Part shown: positions 1 through 10,466 of the stretch, one piece after another
Layout: each line of letters starts with the position of its first letter
Position numbering within the stretch: position 1 is the first letter of the stretch
Source: DAOUJI01 sp965197415
GTDB lineage: Bacteria > Chloroflexota > Dehalococcoidia > Lucifugimonadales > JAGWBF01
Reading direction: 5' to 3'
NCBI GenBank assembly: GCA_965197415.1
Contig: OZ240207.1
Span: 2,170,001 to 2,234,000 of the forward strand
DNA: 64,000 bases
Program-made: the position numbers and the translations under genes
The notes under the pieces: generated by a model
Databases searched by the model: none
The model's input: the letters and a program-made list of their open reading frames with translations, nothing else
What the model was told of the DNA's origin: nothing

Positions 1-154
1 AGGGAAGTGCAAAACTCCGAGACGAAGCGATTGATCTAAAATTCTCCAAAGGGACTACTTCAGGGACAGAATCCGGACGGTAGAAACAAAGGCTTTTTAG
101 GAGCATGGAAGTTAAAGAGAGTTATTGCTAGAATTCTGGGCACTGGAGGTAGCG

Positions 155-1042
155 ATGTCCCTTACCGATACAATTGTCACCGAAGCCCTGCCCTTTGAGC
201 TCGAATCCAATCGCACATGTGAGTGTCCGCCCTCACACCTAAACTGTATGACAGCTAAAGAATGGATCAAATGCCAGCTTGGGGTTTGGCAATTCAACTA
301 CTCTGGTAGGGACATTAGAAACAAGCGCGTCCATCCAGCTACGTTCCCTATCTCTCTGGCTACTCGTGTAATAGAGTTGTTCACACACAAGGGTGAATTA
401 GTGTTGGATCCGTTCTTAGGCAGCGGCACAACACTACTAGCAGCACAAGACACCGGAAGAAATGCCGTGGGCTTTGATCTCTCCGAAGAGTACATAATGT
501 TGGCCCGCTCACGACTAGGCATGGCAGCCGACCCCGCACAACAGCTAGCAATTGTAGGCGATGCACGTAACATTCCAAATCATTTGGACACAGACTCACT
601 GGCCTTGATTTTTACGTCGCCGCCATACGCCAACATGCTGAACCGCAAGCGGCTTAACAAGAGCCGGAGGCAACGGAAGAACTACCAATACCAACAGGTA
701 GAACAGTACTCTCAAGATGAACGAGACTTGGGCATTTTGCCGTTGGATACCTATACCGAAGAGATGGCTTCCATCTACTCGGACCTCCTCCCATTGCTGA
801 GGCCGGGTTCTCATTGCGTTATCAATGTTCCAGACATGTGGTGGGACGATCAGCGTGTTACGATTCACGTATCACTTATTGATGCCCTCCGGGAGATAGG
901 CTACGAGTTCCGCAACACCATCATTTGGGACCGGACCAACATTGTGAACAAGGTCGGTATCTTCGGATGGCCTAGCAACTACATTACTATGGGAACAACG
1001 TTTGAGTATTTGCTGAACTTTAGGAAGCCTCCCAATGATTGA
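155..1042 (+). CDS. DNA methyltransferase, N6-adenine/N4-cytosine type
   Basis: Predicted S-adenosylmethionine-dependent DNA methyltransferase of 295 residues. The SAM-binding motif DPFLGSGTT lies near residues 85-93 and the catalytic TSPPY near 154-158, which marks exocyclic-amino methylation (N4-cytosine or N6-adenine), not 5-methylcytosine. A TTG at 125 would extend the frame, but the ATG at 155 has GGAGGT four bases upstream and is preferred. The stop overlaps the start of the next gene by 8 bases, and that gene looks like a restriction nuclease, so the two probably form a type II restriction-modification pair. The recognition site cannot be read from the sequence. Confidence 0.88.
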   Translation: MSLTDTIVTEALPFELESNRTCECPPSHLNCMTAKEWIKCQLGVWQFNYSGRDIRNKRVHPATFPISLATRVIELFTHKGELVLDPFLGSGTTLLAAQDTGRNAVGFDLSEEYIMLARSRLGMAADPAQQLAIVGDARNIPNHLDTDSLALIFTSPPYANMLNRKRLNKSRRQRKNYQYQQVEQYSQDERDLGILPLDTYTEEMASIYSDLLPLLRPGSHCVINVPDMWWDDQRVTIHVSLIDALREIGYEFRNTIIWDRTNIVNKVGIFGWPSNYITMGTTFEYLLNFRKPPND

Positions 1043-1829
1043 TCCAACCAAACGCATTTCTCTTCTAATGCGTCGGGTCCGTCAGAATCGGATACCTTCC
1101 TCGCAGCAAATCGTGCAGGAGACACTTGTCCGTCTAGGTCTGGTACAAGGGTCGATATCGTCTGAACAAGTCATCAATGGTTTCAATAGGCATTTACGTA
1201 CGTTATGGCAAGAGACGCTTCAGACCCTAGAGCATTACGAACAGCACGCCTACGCTACGGGTATCCCTGAAGAACTCATCAGAGAATTCCCAGAGGACTT
1301 CGAAGCCGCTGAGCGTGAGGCTAATCAAGAGAGCTTCAACCGCGGATTCGTTCGCCTGTTTAGTGATCTTTATCCATGGTTTCGTCGAGCTTTCCTCAGC
1401 GTTAGCCAAAGCAGGATGACACGTGGAGGCAAGGATTTCGAATTGCAAATCGAGGGTTTGCTCCAGTTGGGTGAGATCCCTTTCCACAGACAGGAGACCA
1501 AGAACAGAACTGACCTTATTTTGCCCACCCTCGAGCTACATCGCCAAAACAGAACCCGTTCCATGGTAGTTTCGGTGAAACGAACGTTGCGAGAACGCTG
1601 GGCAGAGGTTGCAGAAGAGCTATTCAATCTTCGCTCTCCAAACGTGTTCCTCTTCACTGCTGACGAGAAGGTTACAGATGGTCATGTCGCGCAAATTTGC
1701 AACCAGTACAATATATATTTGGTGCTTTGGGATGAAGTAAAGGTTTCCCGCTTTCCGAATGAGCCGCTTGTGTTGGGCTACACGGAGTGGGCAACAGAGC
1801 GCTTAAGTCAACTGCGCATTTGGTGGTAA
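1035..1829 (+). CDS. Putative type II restriction endonuclease, PD-(D/E)XK fold, EcoRII-C-like
   Basis: 264-residue protein translationally coupled to the upstream methyltransferase (8-base overlap). The C-terminal half carries a plausible nuclease core: E140, D160 in NRTDLILP, and K182 in SVKRTLRERW. The K-x-T-x-(K/R)-x-R-W arrangement resembles the catalytic segment of the EcoRII C-terminal domain family. The N-terminal 120 residues are helical and charged with no recognised domain and could serve recognition or dimerisation. Pairing with an amino-methyltransferase is unlike EcoRII itself, whose partner is a C5-cytosine enzyme, so only the fold relation is claimed. Function is inferred from motif plus neighbour. 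Confidence 0.7.
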   Translation: MIDPTKRISLLMRRVRQNRIPSSQQIVQETLVRLGLVQGSISSEQVINGFNRHLRTLWQETLQTLEHYEQHAYATGIPEELIREFPEDFEAAEREANQESFNRGFVRLFSDLYPWFRRAFLSVSQSRMTRGGKDFELQIEGLLQLGEIPFHRQETKNRTDLILPTLELHRQNRTRSMVVSVKRTLRERWAEVAEELFNLRSPNVFLFTADEKVTDGHVAQICNQYNIYLVLWDEVKVSRFPNEPLVLGYTEWATERLSQLRIWW

Positions 1830-1892
1830 CACAAGGCCTAGCAATCTGATCCGTTGCGTCATAGCGTCCTTGCGTTTTTGTGCGGAAAACCC

Positions 1893-1922
1893 TTGACTCA
1901 ATGGAAAGGGCGGTCCTATAAT
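1893..1922 (+). promoter_or_regulatory. Sigma70-type promoter of the 23S rRNA gene
   Basis: A -35 TTGACT (1893-1898) and a perfect -10 TATAAT (1917-1922) are separated by 18 bases. They lie about 180 bases before mature 23S, with no gene between. This is the expected promoter for an independently transcribed 23S gene. Confidence 0.75.
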
Positions 1923-1982
1923 GATTTCTATTAAGCGGCACAGCGTATGATGAACGACACATAACAAACATACGAGATGGGC

Positions 1983-2102
1983 AACCCGCGAGCGGCGGCT
2001 ACGGGGGAACCCAGCCGCCGCTCAGTGCGTAAACCGACCGCCGCAAAGCACGTTAACAAGAGAATAGGGTCATTGAAATCCGCGTATGGAGTTCCTAGCG
2101 TG

Positions 2103-2109
<7 letters not shown>
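1983..2109 (+). other. 23S leader with hairpin and 5' half of the processing stem
   Basis: The leader holds a GC-rich hairpin with arms around 1990-2000 and 2013-2023 (GAGCGGCGGCT against AGCCGCCGCTC). Bases 2084-2109 are complementary to 5154-5179 at 25 of 26 positions, with one G:U-type change, so they can form a long duplex that brackets the 23S gene. This is the normal geometry of an RNase III processing stem, here enclosing only 23S. The rest of 1830-2102 shows no gene. Confidence 0.7.
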
Positions 2110-5161
<3,052 letters not shown>

Positions 5162-5190
5162 ACGCTAAGAACTCCATACCGATCGTCGCA

Positions 5191-5228
5191 ACCCTCACCC
5201 CAACCCTCTCCCAGGGGGAGAGGGAGTT
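5191..5228. repeat. Dispersed palindromic repeat, copy 1
   Basis: The block reads CCTCACCCCAACC followed by CCCTCTCCC-ag-GGGGAGAGGG. It has the same core as copies near 19509, 33303, 35680 and 56348. It lies just after the 23S gene and may act as a transcript-end hairpin, but no T run follows. Confidence 0.7.
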
Positions 5229-5316
5229 ATACAATTTTCTCCAGAGGGTGAGTGGACATGGCGGCGCCCTTAAAGACCCTGTTCTCAGTTCTTCCAACTC
5301 TTATGGGAGGTGAGCT

Positions 5317-5442
5317 GTGGCAAAGTGCGAACACTGCAAGGGCTCAGGCGCCTGCAGAGTATTCAACTGCCGCAATTGCGGCTCAGGCGCTCCCCACGTT
5401 TGCCAGATTTGCAAGGGCTCAGGCAACGCAGACGAATCCTAG
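5317..5442 (+). CDS. Tiny zinc-finger protein with DnaJ-like CxxCxGSG motifs
   Basis: A 41-residue frame starts at GTG 5317 with GGGAGGT six bases upstream. The product carries C-E-H-C-K-G-S-G near the N-terminus, then C-R-N-C-G-S-G, then C-Q-I-C-K-G-S-G. That makes three CxxC pairs plus one extra Cys, with the G-S-G spacing seen in DnaJ-type zinc-binding repeats. It has no J domain and no membrane segment. It sits between 23S rRNA and initiator tRNA on the same strand. The density of paired cysteines and the strong ribosome binding site argue that it is real; its function is unknown. A frame of 70 codons in another phase over the same bases (from 5252) is probably spurious. Confidence 0.65.
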   Translation: MAKCEHCKGSGACRVFNCRNCGSGAPHVCQICKGSGNADES

Positions 5443-5538
5443 GCACATAAACCCCCAAGCATAACAACCGGCAATTCAACCAGGGCGAGCGGACCCTCAA
5501 CGAGGACGCCATCCGCCGCCCATCGCTCAGAGGCTCGG

Positions 5539-5613
5539 TGCGGGGTGGAGCAGTGGCAGCTCGTCGGGCTCATAACCCGAAGGTCGTTGGTTCGAGTCCA
5601 ACCCCCGCTACCA
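5539..5613 (+). tRNA. Initiator tRNA-Met (CAT anticodon)
   Basis: The cloverleaf is complete with encoded CCA. The anticodon loop CTCATAA sits on a stem ending in three G:C pairs (GGG/CCC), the initiator hallmark, and the T arm is GGTTCGAGTCC. The acceptor stem TGCGGGG pairs with CCCCGCT except at the first position, where T1 faces T72. Initiators need an unpaired 1:72 position, usually C:A, so the unpaired end agrees with initiator function while the base pair itself is unusual. Confidence 0.95.
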
Positions 5614-5633
5614 AAACCTAAGGCTGACGTACA

Positions 5634-5667
5634 GGCCCCCGGATCGATTCCGGGGGCTTTCCTTTTG
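5634..5667 (+). terminator. Rho-independent terminator after tRNA-fMet
   Basis: A GCCCCCGG / CCGGGGGC hairpin (5635-5642 with 5650-5657) and an 8-base loop are followed by TTTCCTTTT. Confidence 0.85.
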
Positions 5668-5690
5668 AGTTGTGAACGCCAAAAACGTCT

Positions 5691-5746
5691 AGCGTGAGGA
5701 ACCCTGCAAACACGCTGGTGATATAATGAGTGCGATTACTCACGCT
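5691..5746 (+). promoter_or_regulatory. Promoter with flanking inverted repeat before the RelB-like gene
   Basis: A TATAAT box at 5722-5727 is flanked by a perfect 8-base inverted repeat, AGCGTGAG (5691-5698) and CTCACGCT (5739-5746). A smaller pair, GAGT/ACTC, lies inside. This layout suits autorepression by a ribbon-helix-helix antitoxin. No good -35 is visible. The position of the -10 box also rules out the GTG at 5730 as start of the next gene. Confidence 0.5.
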
Positions 5747-5762
5747 GGAGGATGGCCATAAC

Positions 5763-5990
5763 GTGGCCACGTCTATTCGACTAGCCCCTGAAACTGAGCA
5801 CCGGCTCGCGTTCTTGGCAGAGCAAACAGGGCGCACTAAAGCATTTTACCTGCGCGAGATCATCGAAAAGGGCATAGAAGACATGGAGGACTACTATCTG
5901 GCCGCAGACGTTCTCGAGCGAGTCCGCAAGGGTGACGAGCGAGTTTATACGGACGCAGAGATAAGGGCCAAACTTGGCTTGGACAGTTAA
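5763..5990 (+). CDS. RelB/DinJ-family antitoxin
   Basis: 75-residue protein starting at GTG 5763, with GGAGG about 11 bases upstream. The N-terminus (ATSIRLAPETEHRLAFLA) is a ribbon-helix-helix DNA-binding strand and helix. It is followed by the family signature GRTKAFYLREII, then EDMEDYYLA, and ends YTDAEIRAKLGL. Length and order match RelB-type antitoxins, which fold the C-terminus around a RelE-like ribonuclease and repress their own promoter. The next gene is not a RelE toxin but a RusA-like nuclease, so the expected partner is missing or replaced. The inverted repeat over the promoter supports autoregulation. Confidence 0.8.
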   Translation: MATSIRLAPETEHRLAFLAEQTGRTKAFYLREIIEKGIEDMEDYYLAADVLERVRKGDERVYTDAEIRAKLGLDS

Positions 5991-6000
5991 CGGTTTCTAC

Positions 6001-6510
6001 ATGATGACTTCGGACATGGACAAGCTTGCATTTGCCTGGCGGGCGATTGGACATTGGAGGATACCGGTGCTCGATTTCACCTTCACCGGACCGGTGCGCG
6101 ACCCTCTATGCCTACCCATATATGGAATAGTGGCCAATTCGATCCCGACAAGCCCGACAGGGAAGGACAGGCTGGAAAACTGGCAGGTCCAGGTGGCGTC
6201 GGAAGTCAAGGCGGCACGGGGCCCGAAGCCTTGGAACGCCGACGACTCGTACGTGATTAGCCTTGGACTCAGCTTCCATCTCCCTAGCCACGGGAACCAG
6301 AAAAAATTGGATGTGGAGAACTTCATCAAACCTATCATTGATGCGCTGGCCGCTGGGCTCTTCTGCTCTCCTCAAACATACCCCGAGAGTATACCGAAGT
6401 TTGACTATGACGACTCGAATTTCAGGACATTGTTGGTTCACCGGCTTCCCGATGCAAGGAGTCTCCAATTTGAAGGTGCGGCCATAGCCGTGTCAGCCTC
6501 ACCACGATAG
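6001..6510 (+). CDS. RusA-like Holliday-junction/structure-specific nuclease
   Basis: 169 residues from ATG 6001; the frame is open from TTG 5974, overlapping the antitoxin, and ATG 6004 or 6016 are also possible because no clear ribosome binding site is present. The C-terminal half carries the RusA pattern KLDVENFIKPIIDALAAGLF (D104, N107, K110, D114) followed by DYDDSNF (D137, D138). These acidic residues bind magnesium in RusA resolvases. RusA genes usually belong to phages. Here the gene sits directly after an antitoxin in the toxin position, so it may be a phage remnant, or it may be the antitoxin's actual target. The N-terminal 50 residues are not recognised. Confidence 0.65.
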   Translation: MMTSDMDKLAFAWRAIGHWRIPVLDFTFTGPVRDPLCLPIYGIVANSIPTSPTGKDRLENWQVQVASEVKAARGPKPWNADDSYVISLGLSFHLPSHGNQKKLDVENFIKPIIDALAAGLFCSPQTYPESIPKFDYDDSNFRTLLVHRLPDARSLQFEGAAIAVSASPR

Positions 6511-6527
6511 CGTTGGAGGACACGATA

Positions 6528-6935
6528 ATGCGGTACCCAGTCGTGATTCACAAGGATGAAGGCAGCAGCTATGGGATAACCGTGCCGGACTTGCCCGGAT
6601 GCTTCTCGGGCGGCGACACCCTGGACGACGCCTTTGACATGGCGCAAGAGGCCATTGTGGGTCATATCGAAACCCTGCTCATGGATGGCCATCCCATTCC
6701 CGAACATCGCCCGCTGGAGACCCATCAAGCCAACCCGGATTTCGCCGCTGGCGTCTGGGGACTAGTTGATGTGGACGTCTCTAAACTTTCCGGCAAAACG
6801 GTGCGAGTCAACATTACGATGCCAGCCCGCGTGTTGGCAATCATAGATGAAGCCGCTATCCGGGAAGGGGAATCGCGATCGGGGTTGCTGACCCGCGCGG
6901 TCCTCGACCACATGAGCCGGCAATCGTCCAAGTGA
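6528..6935 (+). CDS. HicB-like antitoxin, no HicA visible
   Basis: 135 residues from ATG 6528, with GGAGG eight bases upstream. Residues 1-50 (MRYPVVIHKDEGSSYGITVP, then DLPGCFSGGDTLDDAF) match the partially degraded RNase-H-like HicB fold. The C-terminus (VRVNITMPARVLAIIDEAA) is a ribbon-helix-helix DNA-binding domain. HicB normally neutralises the small HicA mRNA interferase encoded directly beside it. No HicA-sized frame with the GSH motif is present on either side: upstream is the RusA-like gene and downstream is an intergenic gap. It is therefore an orphan antitoxin or a stand-alone regulator. Confidence 0.8.
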   Translation: MRYPVVIHKDEGSSYGITVPDLPGCFSGGDTLDDAFDMAQEAIVGHIETLLMDGHPIPEHRPLETHQANPDFAAGVWGLVDVDVSKLSGKTVRVNITMPARVLAIIDEAAIREGESRSGLLTRAVLDHMSRQSSK

Positions 6936-7015
6936 GGTCATGCAGCCTCGGCTTTCGTGCCAGGCCGCCCAGCCGAGTGGTTTACTGCAATTTTGCCTAT
7001 TAGGAAGGAGGAGAA

Positions 7016-7525
7016 ATGCCAAGAGTAGCATTGGACCTGGAGAACCCTGAGGACCTAGCGGTGTTGGGGACCACCGGATGGCGAATAGCCCCAGGCCTGG
7101 TTCCTGGGGAACCCAACCAAGGGCTGGTGGCGGAACTGCGGGCAGTCGAAGCTCGACTGCCGGACTACGACGACTCATGGTGGGAACAAGACGCCGACTT
7201 TCAGGAACGGCGGTCTGTGGGATTTACTTTCGCCTGGTACCGGCTCCACATTACTGTTCCCGAACAAGTCAAAGGGCAGGACATTGCCGGAGGCCGCATC
7301 TGGTTCGAGACCAATGTCGACAACTATGGGGAAATCTATATCGACGGCGAAATCGACCGGGAGAAATGGATAATTTCCGGCAACAACACTCCGCAACGAG
7401 CTTTGGTGGAGGCATCGTCAACGCCCGGCAACACGCATGTAATAGCCGTGCTGGTCTGCAACGCTCCCTTTGCCGAACCGGTGGGCACCATCTTCATGCG
7501 TTACGCCACGCTGGCCTTCGAGTAA
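7016..7525 (+). CDS. Hypothetical protein, possible galactose-binding-like beta-sandwich
   Basis: 169 residues with a strong ribosome binding site (AGGAAGGAGGAG) before ATG 7016. There is no signal peptide or membrane segment. The middle (YRLHITVPEQVKG, GGRIWFETNVDNYGEIYIDG) reads like the core strands of the sugar-binding jelly-roll found at the front of glycoside hydrolase family 2 enzymes, where such a module holds an inter-strand YxNG/YIDG loop. No catalytic domain follows. It stands alone, convergent with the NHL gene. The fold assignment is inference from strand pattern only. Confidence 0.6.
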   Translation: MPRVALDLENPEDLAVLGTTGWRIAPGLVPGEPNQGLVAELRAVEARLPDYDDSWWEQDADFQERRSVGFTFAWYRLHITVPEQVKGQDIAGGRIWFETNVDNYGEIYIDGEIDREKWIISGNNTPQRALVEASSTPGNTHVIAVLVCNAPFAEPVGTIFMRYATLAFE

Positions 7526-7627
7526 CCCGAGCATTAGCGTTGGGGCCCGAGTCGGGATGGGAGACGCAAAAGACTCCACTCTCGCGAGTCTGAACGGGCA
7601 CTGAAGCGGTACGGGACAGACAGCCTG

Positions 7628-8713
7628 TTAAAGGTTGAACGGAGGCTCCACCCAGTTCTGTTCCTTGACGTATATCTGGAACCGGTAGGCCGCCGATTCG
7701 AGCACGATGATGCGACCGGCATCGTCCACGTTGACAGCCACTGGCCGCTTGAACTTCTGGGCCCTGGGCGACTCGGCCCTTTGCATGGCCTTGACCAGGT
7801 CGGGTCTGGACTTAAGCGCGTTTTCGACCCAAGGGCTGATGTCGTCGGCGTCGCCGTACAGAGCGAACATGTAGTCGCCGTCGCTCTCGTAGATGTTGAG
7901 CCGGTTGTTCTCCCAATCAGTGACATATATGTCCCCGTCCTTGTCCACTGCCACATCCGATGGGCGACCCAGTTTCTCCTCACCGGCGGTGTAGATGGCG
8001 CCCAGGAACATCCCGTCGGGGGAGAACCTCTGGACCCTGGCATTGCCCCAGTCGGCCACGAGCACGTTGCCTTCGTTGTCGAAAGCGAGTCCCCAGGGCA
8101 GGTTCAGCTCTCCCTGCCCGTTGCCGTAATGCCCCCACTTGCCCACGAACCTGCCGTCCTTGGTGAATATCTGAATCCGATGGTTGTGGCTGTCCGATAC
8201 ATAGAGCCTGTCGTCCCTATCGAAGGCAAGGCCAACGGGGCCGTTGAGTTCGCCTTCCCCGGAGGTGTCGATGGCCCCAACCTTCTTGAGGTATGGGTTG
8301 AAAGTCATGCCCCAAATGTTCAGGCTCAGCCCCGGCATAACGCGGTCCTGGGCCTCGGGCGCCCCCCAACCGCCCAGAGGGTCCCCGTTGGGCCCATAGA
8401 CGTAAATCCGGTTTGTATACTCGTCGGAGACGTACACGTTCTCCTGACTATCGACGGCAACTGAGCTGGGCAAGGGCCCCACGTGTTCGGTAAAAGCGGG
8501 TCCCCGTTCATGCCAAAAGAACTCGCCGTCCAGGCCACACTTGGTTATTCCCATGGCTGGGATATAGTCGAGGCCTTTGCTCAGGAGATAGAGGGTATCC
8601 CCAGAACCCAGCGTGAAGTCGGACGGATGGAGGAATCCACCTCCGGTCCTTGGCCCGCCGGCAATGCAATGGCCGTAGTTATATACGCGGTCACGTACGT
8701 ACGCCGTACGCAT
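7628..8713 (-). CDS. NHL-repeat beta-propeller protein
   Basis: 361 residues built from repeated units of the type PxGLAFDxDDRLYVSDSHNHRIQ, then FxxDGxFVGKWG; at least five NHL units are readable, at about residues 80-330. NHL proteins form six-bladed propellers that bind proteins, RNA or carbohydrate, or act as lyases. No lyase residues can be assigned here. The N-terminus has no clear signal peptide. It follows the DUF1800 gene on the same strand after 72 bases, so the two may be co-transcribed. The role is unknown; peptidyl-alpha-hydroxyglycine lyase-like or scaffold functions are possible. Confidence 0.8.
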   Translation of the reverse strand: MRTAYVRDRVYNYGHCIAGGPRTGGGFLHPSDFTLGSGDTLYLLSKGLDYIPAMGITKCGLDGEFFWHERGPAFTEHVGPLPSSVAVDSQENVYVSDEYTNRIYVYGPNGDPLGGWGAPEAQDRVMPGLSLNIWGMTFNPYLKKVGAIDTSGEGELNGPVGLAFDRDDRLYVSDSHNHRIQIFTKDGRFVGKWGHYGNGQGELNLPWGLAFDNEGNVLVADWGNARVQRFSPDGMFLGAIYTAGEEKLGRPSDVAVDKDGDIYVTDWENNRLNIYESDGDYMFALYGDADDISPWVENALKSRPDLVKAMQRAESPRAQKFKRPVAVNVDDAGRIIVLESAAYRFQIYVKEQNWVEPPFNL

Positions 8714-8785
8714 TGCCCCTCCCTTGATGAGCCTCCGTGATGACGTTAACTCTACTGGACCTATGAACTGGTACCGGCCATGGGT

Positions 8786-10192
8786 CTAGCACAACTGGTA
8801 TTCCCGCGTAGAAACGATGAACGCGAGCATGTCTGCGACTCTCCGGGCCGAATCCCGCGACAATTCCTCCGTGTCCCATCGCAAGCCGCCCCCAAGCTCA
8901 GCCAAGCCAAGAAGCTCGTCCCGAGTTTCGGGGCGGACCTCCACAGCGCCCAGCAAGTCCAGGCAGGCGTCTACGAACTCATAGGGACTGAGGTCCCCTT
9001 TTCGCTTGATGCTGTTGACCATGTCCTGGACTCCCGGGTACTCCAGGCTGGAAACGACTTCGCTGGCGTAGCTTATCCGCTTTACCAGCGACCCTGCGTC
9101 TATCCACTCGGCTCCATAGTGCCAACCCTCCACGCTGGGCGGGTCACTCAGGGCCTGTCCCATAAACCCACATTCGACTCCCAACTGCTCCAGGTCGGGC
9201 CTGGGATACTTGAAGTCGCCCACCAAACGGCAGATGCCTGCCACCAACTCCGCGGGGCTCTTCACCCTCTGGAATCGGGCTTCCTTGAAGAAGTCGGAGT
9301 TGAACACCATCCTCAAGGTAGACCGTATGTCGTAGCCTGAGGACATGAAAGCGTCGGCGATGAGATTGACGGCGACCGGGTCCCTGGGCGGCGTGTGGAG
9401 CCAGGCGGGCACCTGCACCTCGTCAGCCACGAAGAAGTTGTATATGTGCCTGGCAATGAAGCGAGCGGTGGCCGGCTGGCGCACAATGATGTCAATAACG
9501 TCTTCACCGTTGAACCTGCCCACGTGCCCCAAGAAGGTCTTCTCGGTGTCGTCATGGTCATCAGGAGCGTACCGGAAGTCCCAGGTATAGCGGCCAAGGC
9601 CGACGTTGTCGGGAGGTTTAGGGGCTATGCCCCAACCTGTGAAAGCCCTGGCGCACTCGAAGACATCCATCTCGGTGTAGTTGCCCTGTCCCATGGAGAA
9701 GAGCTCTAAAAGTTCCCGGCCCCAGTTCTCGTTGGGCTTGTCCTTATGGTTGGTGTAGTTGTCCAACCAATAGATCATGGCTGGGTCCCTGGCCAACTCG
9801 ACCAGCAAGTCGCGGTAACTTCTCAGGCCGAACGTGCGGAACATGTCCAGTTGGCGCGCAGTCTCCAGCGGGTTGTCTATCTTTACGGTGCCGGTGGCGA
9901 ACACTGTGTGCCAAAAGAGGGCGACTTTTTCTTCCAGGGGCCTCGGGTTGTTAATCAGATACCAGATATGGCGGGTGCTGCCCCGGTCGGCGACGCCGCT
10001 TTCTATGTAGGGGAAGGTGCGAAAGAGGATGCCCGGGTCGATGCGCGGCGCCCCGTACTGGTCAGGGTCCAGCAGCTCTTCCACCGTCTGCTCGTACCCT
10101 TTGGCCGCTCGCTCTTCCAGCTCGTCGCGGGTAGCTCCGAAGCCGGCCCTGCGCATGAGATGGGCCATCTGGGCGATGTCCTGGTCTGGCAT
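8786..10192 (-). CDS. DUF1800 family protein
   Basis: 468 residues from ATG 10192, with GAGGG eight bases upstream; a GTG at 10207 would add five residues. The N-terminus MAHLMRRAGFGATRDELE, the block KVALFWHTVFATG and the helix NENWGRELLELFSMGQGNYTE are the standard landmarks of DUF1800. The family is large, poorly characterised, common in Planctomycetes, Chloroflexota and other environmental bacteria, and often beside a DUF1501 partner. No DUF1501 gene is present here; the neighbour is an NHL protein. No signal peptide is visible. The biochemical role is unknown. Confidence 0.85.
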   Translation of the reverse strand: MPDQDIAQMAHLMRRAGFGATRDELEERAAKGYEQTVEELLDPDQYGAPRIDPGILFRTFPYIESGVADRGSTRHIWYLINNPRPLEEKVALFWHTVFATGTVKIDNPLETARQLDMFRTFGLRSYRDLLVELARDPAMIYWLDNYTNHKDKPNENWGRELLELFSMGQGNYTEMDVFECARAFTGWGIAPKPPDNVGLGRYTWDFRYAPDDHDDTEKTFLGHVGRFNGEDVIDIIVRQPATARFIARHIYNFFVADEVQVPAWLHTPPRDPVAVNLIADAFMSSGYDIRSTLRMVFNSDFFKEARFQRVKSPAELVAGICRLVGDFKYPRPDLEQLGVECGFMGQALSDPPSVEGWHYGAEWIDAGSLVKRISYASEVVSSLEYPGVQDMVNSIKRKGDLSPYEFVDACLDLLGAVEVRPETRDELLGLAELGGGLRWDTEELSRDSARRVADMLAFIVSTREYQLC

Positions 10193-10379
10193 GTCGCCGA
10201 CCCTCACTCTAACCGGTATCGCTGAAAAGTTCGGGTGCGGATTCTTGCTGGCGCCGAACTGACTTGTGGGAAGTCTAAGTCCGTCTGAAACAGATTGTCA
10301 ACGCACGGCCCCGGTCTGTGACGGGCGCCCTACGTACGTGCAATAGGGTTGCCAACTAAAATATCGGCTGTGAATTGGC

Positions 10380-10431
10380 GACACTATTTAGGTATTATAG
10401 TGTTGACATACTAAAATAATTAGTGTATATA
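10380..10431 (+). promoter_or_regulatory. Promoter and candidate metal-regulator operator of the iron operon
   Basis: A perfect -35 TTGACA (10403-10408), a 17-base spacer and TATATA (10426-10431) form a strong promoter. The spacer contains the inverted repeat ACTAA-n5-TTAGT (10410-10424). Just upstream is CACTAT-n9-ATAGTG (10382-10402). AT-rich dyads across the promoter of a ferric-iron transporter suit repression by a Fur- or DtxR-type regulator. No exact known box is matched. The region 10193-10466 holds no gene. Confidence 0.6.
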
Positions 10432-10466
10432 TCTTCAATATATCAGGGCATGGCAAGAAGCATATT

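Noticed and set aside
1..154. Gene upstream of the methyltransferase
   Set aside because: Only a short frame opposite the methyltransferase start is open; no supported coding sequence.
5252..5464. 70-codon frame after 23S
   Set aside because: It overlaps the cysteine-rich frame at 5317, which has the better ribosome binding site and motif content; the 70-codon product is low-complexity Ala/Gln.
5730..5762. GTG 5730 as start of the RelB-like antitoxin
   Set aside because: It lies three bases after the TATAAT box and would be at or before the transcript start.
7781..8464. 227-codon plus-strand frame opposite the NHL gene
   Set aside because: It is the mirror of the NHL repeats; no ribosome binding site and no family.
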